DNA from: DASRAA01 sp036512955
Lineage (GTDB): Bacteria; Acidobacteriota; Terriglobia; Terriglobales; Acidobacteriaceae
Length of the DNA: 12,086 nt
NCBI GenBank assembly: GCA_036512955.1
Contig: DATBZX010000344.1
Location: forward strand, 1 to 12,086
Direction of reading: 5' to 3'
Positions 6,826-12,086 of the stretch are shown here, piece after piece. The notes under the pieces are model-generated. The model had not been told where the DNA came from and did not search any database. It saw nothing but the letters and a program-made list of their open reading frames with translations. Within the stretch, counting starts at the first letter, position 1. Each line of letters begins with the position of its first letter. Made by a program: the position numbers and the translations under genes.

Positions 6826-6926
6826 TCCCGCCGCGTCGGAAGACTCAACCAGTGGCCGACCTCTCTTAGAAATGGGTGGGCCTCATTTCCCCGCAGTGGG
6901 ACAACGCAGCGCCTGAGGCGCGGCAG

Positions 6927-6954
6927 ATCATAGCCCGCATTCCAAGGCAGTGAA
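6927..6954 (-). promoter_or_regulatory. Possible promoter of the esterase-ribH-nusB run
   Basis: On the minus strand TTCACT (6954-6949), a 16-nt spacer and TATGAT (6932-6927) form a moderate sigma70-like match. A transcript from here would carry a leader of about 215 nt with several hairpins. The evidence is only the match itself. Confidence 0.3.
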
Positions 6955-7124
6955 CGAAGGTTTATCTCATTGGTTCGCATTACGTTTCTGCGTCACAGAG
7001 CACGTTTTATACGGTGTTTGTCAGCATTTAGACCCAACTTGGACCCAAGTTCATCGTTTCGCATCAAGCGCCAGCTCTCGGGCACTAAACAGCGAATCGA
7101 CGTTAGGATTGACGTAATCTCGTG

Positions 7125-7157
7125 AAAACGGGGAACATGTCGATCTAACTACCCCGT
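7125..7157 (-). terminator. Possible terminator of the zinc-finger protein gene
   Basis: On the minus strand ACGGGG (7157-7152) pairs with CCCCGT (7133-7128), followed by TTT. The loop is long (18 nt) and the structure overlaps the stop codon, so this is a weak candidate. Further left, AACTTG/CAAGTT (7036-7051) is another small hairpin. Confidence 0.3.
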
Positions 7158-8161
7158 CGATGGAGTTCGTCTTTCGCCAACTCTTGGATTTTCGATGTGG
7201 AAATTTCAAAAACACGCCACTGGTATGCGGGTTCGTCTTCCCAATAATGTTCCTCAAACCCTCCAAGGCTCGTAAATTTGTCGAGCAATTCACGCGTGAT
7301 CTTGGACGCATGGGAAAGAAGCAGCCCCTCCATGTAGCTGAGGGCCGACCCGCTCTTCTTCTTTTCGTATTCGACCAGAATCCAGTCCGCATCCTGTTCC
7401 GTGCCGCGTCTGCCGAGTTCCACAAAAACGGGGTCCATGTGGAGTTGTTTTTTCTCTGCAGCCGCTCGGAAGGCATTCAACTTCCGGCAACTGACCTCCA
7501 GCGCCGGCGGTTTCGTTGAGGTGATCCAGCGATTGAGCTGGTCTAAACTTTTAAGCGCCATGGCTTGCATGATTTTTTGGCCGTTACCGCTTTGGGCATT
7601 CGCGACGCAGCCAACAAATATCGGTTCAATCGCCCTCAGGTCATTCCAAGGTCCAAGAAGCGCTAGTGCGGCAGACTTCTCTTCGTCGTTAACAGTACTG
7701 TAATCCGTGTTTAGCAAGTCAATGCACTGCTTTGCTGCAGCATCACTAGGTCGTGACATCGCCGACACTTTCCGCTCTGCGGCTTTTCGTTTTTGCTCTG
7801 CTTTTTCCTCGGCGCTGAGAGCGAGGCCGCCTCCATCGCATTCATAACAGGTATGAACCACATAACCGCGTCCAATAGTTGTCCCTTTGCCTTTACAGAC
7901 TGGACAAGCCACGGCCTCACGCGCAGCGGGTGCGGTCCGCCGTGGCGCGACGTTGGTCGAATGCTGGACAGGACGAGATGGCCCTGCGAAGGATGACTGT
8001 GCTTGTTGACGCGGAGTTCGGCAAAAGTCGCAATGCGTATTCTGTAATGCATTTGTGGCTTTGCAGTGCGGACATTTCCACGCGTCTAGCCTAATTGATG
8101 AAGCCTTGGAACCTTTAGACCCGACGGCTTGCTTTCCAAAAAGTCGATTCCAAAAGCCCAT
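7145..8161 (-). CDS. Unassigned protein: RanBP2-type zinc finger, DnaJ-like zinc site, helical C-terminus
   Basis: I do not recognise the family. The ATG at 8161-8159 gives 338 residues starting MGFWNRLFGK and has GAGG 5 nt upstream; the GTG two codons earlier overlaps that GAGG and is unlikely. Residues 28-47 read W-x-C-x2-C-x3-N-x6-C-x2-C, exactly the RanBP2-type zinc-finger spacing (Trp28, Cys30, Cys33, Asn37, Cys44, Cys47). A low-complexity linker follows. CPVCKGKG (86-93) and CYECDGGG (105-112) form one pair of the CxxCxGxG motifs found in the DnaJ cysteine-rich domain. A charged helix (about 113-130) leads to about 200 residues of predicted helices, perhaps HEAT-like. There is no signal peptide or membrane segment, so it is probably cytoplasmic. 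I counted 50% GC in 7561-7620 and 45% in 7681-7740, against 70% in 9301-9360 of the hydratase gene, which suggests acquisition. It stands alone. Confidence 0.8.
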   Translation of the reverse strand: MGFWNRLFGKQAVGSKGSKASSIRLDAWKCPHCKATNALQNTHCDFCRTPRQQAQSSFAGPSRPVQHSTNVAPRRTAPAAREAVACPVCKGKGTTIGRGYVVHTCYECDGGGLALSAEEKAEQKRKAAERKVSAMSRPSDAAAKQCIDLLNTDYSTVNDEEKSAALALLGPWNDLRAIEPIFVGCVANAQSGNGQKIMQAMALKSLDQLNRWITSTKPPALEVSCRKLNAFRAAAEKKQLHMDPVFVELGRRGTEQDADWILVEYEKKKSGSALSYMEGLLLSHASKITRELLDKFTSLGGFEEHYWEDEPAYQWRVFEISTSKIQELAKDELHRRGS

Positions 8162-8198
8162 AGGCACCTCGCTGCAAGAGCTGGTATTTTAACGCCGC

Positions 8199-8207
8199 AT
8201 CATACCA
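8199..8207 (-). promoter_or_regulatory. Possible extended -10 promoter of the zinc-finger protein gene
   Basis: TGGTATGAT on the minus strand matches an extended -10 element (TGn followed by TATAAT with one mismatch), 37 nt before the ATG at 8161. No good -35 is visible, which is tolerated by extended -10 promoters. Confidence 0.4.
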
Positions 8208-8548
8208 TTTGCGACACCGGCAGGTGGCCCATACCGCCCTCTTCTGGCGGGGTCGGTCTTTTGACTTCAACGGACTCCTGACGAATTACCACGCGCATGG
8301 TTCATCCATTTCCACGCACGATCGATGTCCCATATTGGAACTGCACAGGTTACTTTCGTTCCGTCAGAAACCCGAATCTCCTTGCGGCCCACTCGCTAGC
8401 TCCTCTATACCTTCACCGAGGATCGAGGGATTCTTGTGCCCTCACCTCGCGGCCCAGGCTGCGATTGCCCGCGGCTCTTTGACAATTCGACATCGTCGGT
8501 CTTGCGGGCCGCTCCCTGAATTTTGCCAGCATACAAGGTGTGGCATGG
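8208..8548. other. Intergenic stretch without a recognisable gene
   Basis: This stretch lies between divergent genes. The open frames here give Arg/His/Ser-rich translations with no ribosome-binding site and no recognisable family. The only structure noted is a 5-bp inverted repeat, CCGCC/GGCGG (8234-8238 and 8246-8250). Confidence 0.5.
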
Positions 8549-8568
8549 TGTTATGGTTATGTATAACA
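8549..8568. promoter_or_regulatory. Operator-like palindrome 1 upstream of the GntR gene
   Basis: TGTTATG (8549-8555), a 6-nt spacer and TATAACA (8562-8568) form an inverted repeat with one mismatch. The 22-bp stretch 8549-8570 matches the second site (8635-8656) at 20 positions. It is probably bound by the regulator encoded just downstream (inference). Confidence 0.6.
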
Positions 8569-8634
8569 ATTTCTAATAGTTGACGACAACGATGTAACTC
8601 ATTTATTTAGAGCAGTCTATTGCATCTGAGCATG

Positions 8635-8654
8635 TGTTATAGTTGTGTATAACA
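8635..8654. promoter_or_regulatory. Operator-like palindrome 2 upstream of the GntR gene
   Basis: TGTTATA (8635-8641) and TATAACA (8648-8654) are perfect inverted repeats around a 6-nt spacer, ending 24 bp before the GntR start. The site contains TATAGT and TATAAC, either of which could serve as a -10 element, so bound repressor would block transcription. It starts 86 bp after site 1, close to eight helical turns. Confidence 0.65.
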
Positions 8655-8678
8655 ATAAAAAATTAGGGGCTCGACCTC

Positions 8679-9086
8679 ATGAACATCGACTCTGACTGGG
8701 ACGACAATCAGCCCATTTACCGCCAAATCCGGGACTTCATAGTCACCACGATCATGGACGGAAGCCTGCCGGAAGGCGAAGCTTTGGCATCCGTCCGCCG
8801 TCTAGCCGCCGAGTTTCGGGTGAGTCCTCTCACCGTCCTCAAGAGCTATCAGCAACTCGTGAGCGAAGGGCTGGTCGAATCGCGTCGAGGACGCGGCATG
8901 TTCGTCATTCCGGGCGCCCGCCAACTAGCGCTGGCGGCCGAACGCGAGAGGTTTTTGCAGGAGGAATGGCCGCGCTTACTCGACACCATCGAGCGCCTCG
9001 GCCTGAACCCCGAAGAACTATTGAATCGCGCACCACGGGAACCATCCGACTCCACCGAACCTCGATCGTCCGACAAGCAGCGGTAA
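8679..9086 (+). CDS. GntR-family transcriptional regulator, YtrA-like
   Basis: The 135-residue protein has an N-terminal GntR winged helix: QPIYRQIRDFIVTTIMDGSL (11-30), PEGEALASVRRLAAEFRVSP (31-50), LTVLKSYQQLVSEGLVESRR (51-70) and GRGMFVIPGA. Only a short helical tail follows (about 80-120, ERERFLQEEWPRLLDTIERL), rather than a FadR, HutC or MocR effector domain. That short architecture defines the YtrA subfamily, which usually represses its own operon together with ABC-transporter genes. Here the neighbouring downstream gene is on the opposite strand and no transporter is seen, so it is an orphan in this window. Two matching palindromes precede it, suggesting autoregulation. The ATG at 8679 has AGGGG 9 nt upstream. 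Confidence 0.88.
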   Translation: MNIDSDWDDNQPIYRQIRDFIVTTIMDGSLPEGEALASVRRLAAEFRVSPLTVLKSYQQLVSEGLVESRRGRGMFVIPGARQLALAAERERFLQEEWPRLLDTIERLGLNPEELLNRAPREPSDSTEPRSSDKQR

Positions 9087-9104
9087 AGAGGCCGGGCGCC
9101 TTTT
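9086..9104 (+). terminator. Weak terminator after the GntR gene
   Basis: AAGAGGC (9086-9092), loop CGGGC and GCCTTTT (9098-9104) form a 7-bp stem with one G-T pair, running straight into TTTT right after the TAA. Its position between convergent genes fits a terminator. Confidence 0.45.
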
Positions 9105-9128
9105 CTAACCACTAACCACTAACCACTA
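9105..9128. repeat. 7-bp tandem repeat, three copies plus CTA
   Basis: CTAACCA is repeated three times exactly (9105-9125) and followed by CTA (9126-9128). On the minus strand the last CTA is the TAG stop codon of the enoyl-CoA hydratase, so the array begins at the stop and runs into the 3' flank. It looks like slippage-prone sequence. Confidence 0.8.
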
Positions 9129-9914
9129 TCTCCCCTTGAACTGCGCAGCCCGCTTCTCCAGGAAGGCCTTGGTGCCTTCATTCTTGTCCTCGGTCGAGCA
9201 GCATACGGCGAAGAGTGTGGCTTCGAGGTAAAGGCCTTCGGCCAGAGTCATGTCGAGGCCGTGGTTCACCGCTTCCATGGCGTACTGCACGGCCAGCGGA
9301 GCGTTGGCGATGATCTTGGCGGCGATGGCTTCGGCGCGCGGGATGAGTTCCGCTGCGGGCACGACTTCATTCACCAGCCCGATGCGCAGGGCCTCGGCGG
9401 CGGTGATCATCTCGCCGGTGAGCACGAGCTGCTGCGCTATGCCTTTGCCCACCAGCCGCGACAGCCGCTGCGTGCCGCCGTAGCCGGGGATCAGTCCGAG
9501 CTTGACCTCGGGTTGGCCGAGCTTGGCATTGTCACTGGCAAGACGCATAGTGCAGGCCAGCGCCAGCTCGCAGCCACCGCCGAGCGCGAAGCCGTTGATG
9601 CACGCGATCACCGGCTTGCCCAGATTCTCGATGGAATCGATGATGGCCTGGCCGCGGTGGGTGTACTCCTTGGCCGAGATGGGCGACTGCTGCGCCAGCT
9701 CGCTGATGTCAGCGCCGGCGACGAAGGCCTTCTCGCCCGCTCCGGTGAGGATGACCACACGTACTTCGGCGTCGTCTTTCACCGAGGCGAACGCCTGGCG
9801 CAGCTCGTCCATGGTGGCCATGCTCAGGGCATTGAGCACCTTGGGGCGGTCAATGGTGATGTAGGCGATGTGGTTTTTCTTTTCGAGATGGAGGTTCTGG
9901 AAGTCGGTCATCAT
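9126..9914 (-). CDS. Enoyl-CoA hydratase (crotonase family)
   Basis: This enzyme adds water across the 2,3 double bond of trans-2-enoyl-CoA in the cytoplasm, as in beta-oxidation or in butyrate/crotonyl-CoA metabolism. The 262 residues fit a monofunctional crotonase. AFVAGADI (63-70) supplies one half of the oxyanion hole. INGFALGGGCELALACTMRL (106-125) contains the second half and Glu116. GQPEVKLGLIPGYGGTQRL (133-151) contains Glu136. The two glutamates are 20 residues apart, like Glu144/Glu164 of the rat mitochondrial enzyme, so hydratase activity rather than another crotonase-fold reaction is likely. Two ATG codons occur in tandem; the second (9911) is better spaced from AAGGA. A 3-hydroxyacyl-CoA dehydrogenase, which would use its product, lies upstream on the same strand beyond an unrelated gene. 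Confidence 0.93.
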   Translation of the reverse strand: MMTDFQNLHLEKKNHIAYITIDRPKVLNALSMATMDELRQAFASVKDDAEVRVVILTGAGEKAFVAGADISELAQQSPISAKEYTHRGQAIIDSIENLGKPVIACINGFALGGGCELALACTMRLASDNAKLGQPEVKLGLIPGYGGTQRLSRLVGKGIAQQLVLTGEMITAAEALRIGLVNEVVPAAELIPRAEAIAAKIIANAPLAVQYAMEAVNHGLDMTLAEGLYLEATLFAVCCSTEDKNEGTKAFLEKRAAQFKGR

Positions 9915-10014
9915 CGATCCTTTTGCATCCTAGATTTCGTCGTTGGCGTACGGATTGGCCAGGGTCACCTTGGTACCGGTGCGATATCCTCAGTGCACGG
10001 GTAAGTCGTTACCG

Positions 10015-11244
10015 TCACTCCGAATCCCAGTCTATTGCCGTTAACTGAGGAAAGAACTGCCTTATAAAGTCGTCATCTTTCGGGACACATCTAACCTTGA
10101 CCTCCGAGGCCAGCACTTTGCCGTAGAGGCCGAGTTTCGGTTCCGTAGAGAAAGCCATTACGGTAAGCACCCCACCGGTCTTAACTCCACCGCCGAAGAA
10201 GCTATCTCGAGCGCTGTTGCCGCTGCTCTCGGTGGCAACACTAACAAACGCTCGGAGCTTTTCCCCGCGGTTTAGAGTTCGCACGACCTCCCGCTCGATT
10301 TCACCCGCGGAAAAGAAATCGAAACCACTGAGGATCTCCCCTTTGCTGTTCTTCCTAACTTCCGTCCAGATTTCCACTCGATCTTTCAACGCTTCGATTT
10401 CTTGGTCATAAAGCATGGGACGCGATAACGCGCCGGGAATCCAGGGCGCGTCCTGAATTTTGATGGCGACGTCGATGAACGTCCTCAGACAAAAAGCCAC
10501 AGTTTCTTCTCGCCAGTTGCCTGGATGTCCAAACGCCGACTGCTTCCATTGTGGAGTCCCTTTCTCTTCTCCGTAAGTCGGAACGAGCGGCAGGAACTGC
10601 TGTAAGGCGAGGAAGTCGTTCGCATGAACGCCAAAACCCGACAATCGGATGGCATCGTCACTGCGCGGGTTGCCTGCAGTCAATCCCCGAAGCGCTGCGT
10701 TGTTCCTGAAGACTATGGAAAGAGCCACCGCGATCTCCTCGAGCGCTGCTTTGTAATTCGCCTCGGAGGCCAATCGCCTTGCCTCGTCATACCTAGTCTT
10801 TACCTCTGAATCCGCAAGAAGAGCGGATTCATCCAGCTCGCTAAAAGGAGTCTTCAAGTAATCGGAACACCACTCAGTGACGTGTTGATATACGCTCTCA
10901 CCAACTCGTGCCCACTGTCTGCCGTCGGGATACAAACCTTGATGTTTTAGCAGAGATCGGACATCATTTAGCTGACGCAGGTACTCTCTGCCTTGGGGCG
11001 CAAGATCCGTCATCTTCTCGATTGGATCGAAGTAGTCCATGAGGTAAGTCTTCCCGCGGTTGGCCGGCAGGCATCCGAGTTCGTCTGCAACGGCAGCAAT
11101 CGCGAGTTCTGCTGCATCATGCGCGGTGATGATATTCCGAGCGAGTGTGTGCCTGTCGTGCACGGCAACCGGCTCGAAGCGGAACCGATCTAGAAGCGAT
11201 TTGCCCAGCAGTAACCGGTCTACGACTGTTTGTTTTAGAGCCAC
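10015..11244 (-). CDS. Unassigned protein with a HEPN-like N-terminal region
   Basis: I do not recognise the full-length family. The GTG at 11244-11242 gives 409 residues; a purine-rich GGAGGAGGGAG lies upstream. Residues about 30-125 are helical. HDAAELAIAAVADELG (42-57) is followed by LNDVRSLLKHQGLYP (92-106), in which Arg96 and His101 make an Rx4H motif as in HEPN-domain ribonucleases. The residue after Arg is Ser rather than the usual Asn or Asp. Residues 146-185 look helical (YDEARRLASEANYKAALEEI). The last 200 residues resemble no domain I can name and include a Gly-rich stretch (FFGGGVKTGG, 349-358). There are no signal or membrane segments. It lies 29 bp after the 3-hydroxyacyl-CoA dehydrogenase stop and 100 bp before the enoyl-CoA hydratase, so it is probably co-transcribed with metabolic genes it does not obviously serve. 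I counted 48-60% GC in three 60-bp stretches. A defence or toxin role is inference from HEPN biology only. Confidence 0.75.
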   Translation of the reverse strand: MALKQTVVDRLLLGKSLLDRFRFEPVAVHDRHTLARNIITAHDAAELAIAAVADELGCLPANRGKTYLMDYFDPIEKMTDLAPQGREYLRQLNDVRSLLKHQGLYPDGRQWARVGESVYQHVTEWCSDYLKTPFSELDESALLADSEVKTRYDEARRLASEANYKAALEEIAVALSIVFRNNAALRGLTAGNPRSDDAIRLSGFGVHANDFLALQQFLPLVPTYGEEKGTPQWKQSAFGHPGNWREETVAFCLRTFIDVAIKIQDAPWIPGALSRPMLYDQEIEALKDRVEIWTEVRKNSKGEILSGFDFFSAGEIEREVVRTLNRGEKLRAFVSVATESSGNSARDSFFGGGVKTGGVLTVMAFSTEPKLGLYGKVLASEVKVRCVPKDDDFIRQFFPQLTAIDWDSE

Positions 11245-11273
11245 AGTGCTCGACTCCCTCCTCCGTGCCCAGC

Positions 11274-12086
11274 TTACACAAACGTTCTCGGCACCGGGTT
11301 CTTCGGGTCGGCGTAATCGTAGAATCCCTTGCCAGATTTCCGTCCATACCAGCCCGCCAGCACCAGGCGCTTCAGCAGCGGAGGCGCGGCAAAGCGCCGT
11401 TCCTTGAACTCGTCATACATGACATGCGTGATGTAGTAGGTGGTATCGAGGCCGACGAAATCCAGCAGCGTGAACGGCCCCATCGGGTGGCCGCAGCCCA
11501 GCTTCATGGCCTCGTCGATGTCGGGGATCGAGCCCACACCCTCTTCATAGGCGCGAATCGCATCGAGCAAATAGGGCACCAGCAGCCGGTTCACGATGAA
11601 TCCCGGCTTGTCGCTGGTGCGCACCGGGACCTTCCCCAACTTCGCGCCGAACGCGACCGCGGTCTCATAGACTTCGGGAGCGGTGGCGATGGTCTTCACC
11701 ACCTCGACCAGCTTCATCATGGGGACGGGATTGAAGAAGTGCAGGCCGATGAAGCGCTCCGGGCGCTTGGTGGCCGTCATCATTTCGGTGATGCAGATGG
11801 ACGAGGTATTGCTGGCAAAGATGCACTCTTTCTTAACGATCGAATCGAGTTGCGCGTAAGTCTTGCGCTTCTCGTCGAGGTTTTCGATGATCGCCTCGAT
11901 CACGATGTCGCAGTCCGCCAGGTCTTGTATGTCGGTGGTTCCCTTCAACCTTGCCTGCGCCGCTGCCTTCTGCTCGGCCGTGATGCCGCCCTTGTCTACG
12001 CCGCGCTCGACCAGGCGCACGAGCGATTTCTCAATCCCTGCGAAACCTTTGTCGAGAAACTTCTGGTCTTGCTCCAGCACCACCAC
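11274..12086 (-). CDS. 3-hydroxyacyl-CoA (3-hydroxybutyryl-CoA) dehydrogenase, N-terminus cut by window edge
   Basis: This enzyme interconverts 3-hydroxyacyl-CoA and 3-oxoacyl-CoA with NAD(H), next to the hydratase in beta-oxidation or butanoate metabolism. The visible 270 residues enter within the Rossmann fold; roughly 27 residues with the GxGxMG NAD motif lie beyond the right edge, so the GTG at the edge is not the start. Family blocks are ADCDIVIEAIIENLDEK (57-73), ASNTSSI (91-97) with Ser95, GLHFFNPVPMMKLVEVV (114-130) with catalytic His116 and Glu128, and PGFIVNR (161-167) with Asn166. The spacing matches Ser137, His158, Glu170 and Asn208 of the human enzyme. The C-terminal domain includes LGCGHPMGPFTLLDFVGLD and ends GWYGRKSGKGFYDY plus 13 residues. 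No hydratase domain is attached, consistent with the short Hbd/PaaH type. The HEPN-like gene starts 29 bp downstream. Confidence 0.94.
   Translation of the reverse strand: MVVLEQDQKFLDKGFAGIEKSLVRLVERGVDKGGITAEQKAAAQARLKGTTDIQDLADCDIVIEAIIENLDEKRKTYAQLDSIVKKECIFASNTSSICITEMMTATKRPERFIGLHFFNPVPMMKLVEVVKTIATAPEVYETAVAFGAKLGKVPVRTSDKPGFIVNRLLVPYLLDAIRAYEEGVGSIPDIDEAMKLGCGHPMGPFTLLDFVGLDTTYYITHVMYDEFKERRFAAPPLLKRLVLAGWYGRKSGKGFYDYADPKNPVPRTFV

Noticed and set aside
7145..8161. Calling this gene a DnaJ chaperone
   Set aside because: There is no J domain with HPD and only one of the two CxxCxGxG pairs needed for the DnaJ cysteine-rich domain; the first cysteine set matches a RanBP2-type finger instead.
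8209..8583. A 124-codon plus-strand open frame between the zinc-finger gene and the GntR gene
   Set aside because: It has no ribosome-binding site and no family resemblance, and it ends across the first operator-like palindrome, so it is unlikely to be a gene.
9930..9989. A minus-strand open stretch of about 19 codons ending GTKVTLANPYANDEI before a TAG, between the HEPN-like gene and the hydratase
   Set aside because: It could be the 3' remnant of a gene broken by insertion of the HEPN-like gene, but it is too short to support any identification.
9261..10004. A 247-codon plus-strand open frame
   Set aside because: It is antisense to the enoyl-CoA hydratase and mirrors its codon pattern.

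Overview
This is bacterial chromosomal DNA. GC content varies: I counted about 70% in 9301-9360 but 45-50% in two stretches of the gene at 7145-8161. The gene content and the palindromic intergenic repeats (a GGCACGGC / GCCGTGCC hairpin with a TTCA-type loop) suggest an Acidobacteriota member, perhaps near the Terriglobales. That assignment is inference; no rRNA or other marker settles it.

Left part (1-1871, minus strand): the start of a str operon, rpsL - rpsG - fusA (fusA cut by the window edge). A good sigma70-type promoter lies at 1843-1871, about 550 nt upstream of rpsL. The leader and the rpsG-fusA spacer carry REP-like hairpins, one ending 5 nt from the rpsL Shine-Dalgarno. Next, divergently transcribed (2127-4157, plus strand), is a large exported lipoprotein with three Ig-like (Big_2-type) domains and a C-terminal beta-propeller, ending at a strong Rho-independent terminator.

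Middle part (4234-6704, minus strand): an apparent operon of an exported alpha/beta-hydrolase esterase, a VOC-like domain fused to lumazine synthase (RibH), and NusB. The ribH-nusB pair overlaps as ATGA and is an established neighbourhood; the N-terminal fusion is the unusual part. Upstream is a 440-bp intergenic region packed with inverted repeats.

Right part (7145-12086): a low-GC minus-strand gene encodes an unassigned protein with a RanBP2-type zinc finger, a second DnaJ-like zinc site and a helical C-terminus. A YtrA-type GntR regulator (plus strand) follows, with two near-identical operator-like palindromes in front of it but no ABC transporter behind it. Last comes a minus-strand fatty-acid/butyrate-type pair, 3-hydroxyacyl-CoA dehydrogenase (partial) and enoyl-CoA hydratase, separated by an unassigned 409-residue protein whose N-terminus looks like a HEPN domain with an Rx4H motif.

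No tRNA, rRNA, CRISPR array, transposase or integrase was seen. The best candidates for something undescribed are the VOC-RibH fusion, the HEPN-like gene between the two beta-oxidation genes, and the zinc-finger/helical protein.
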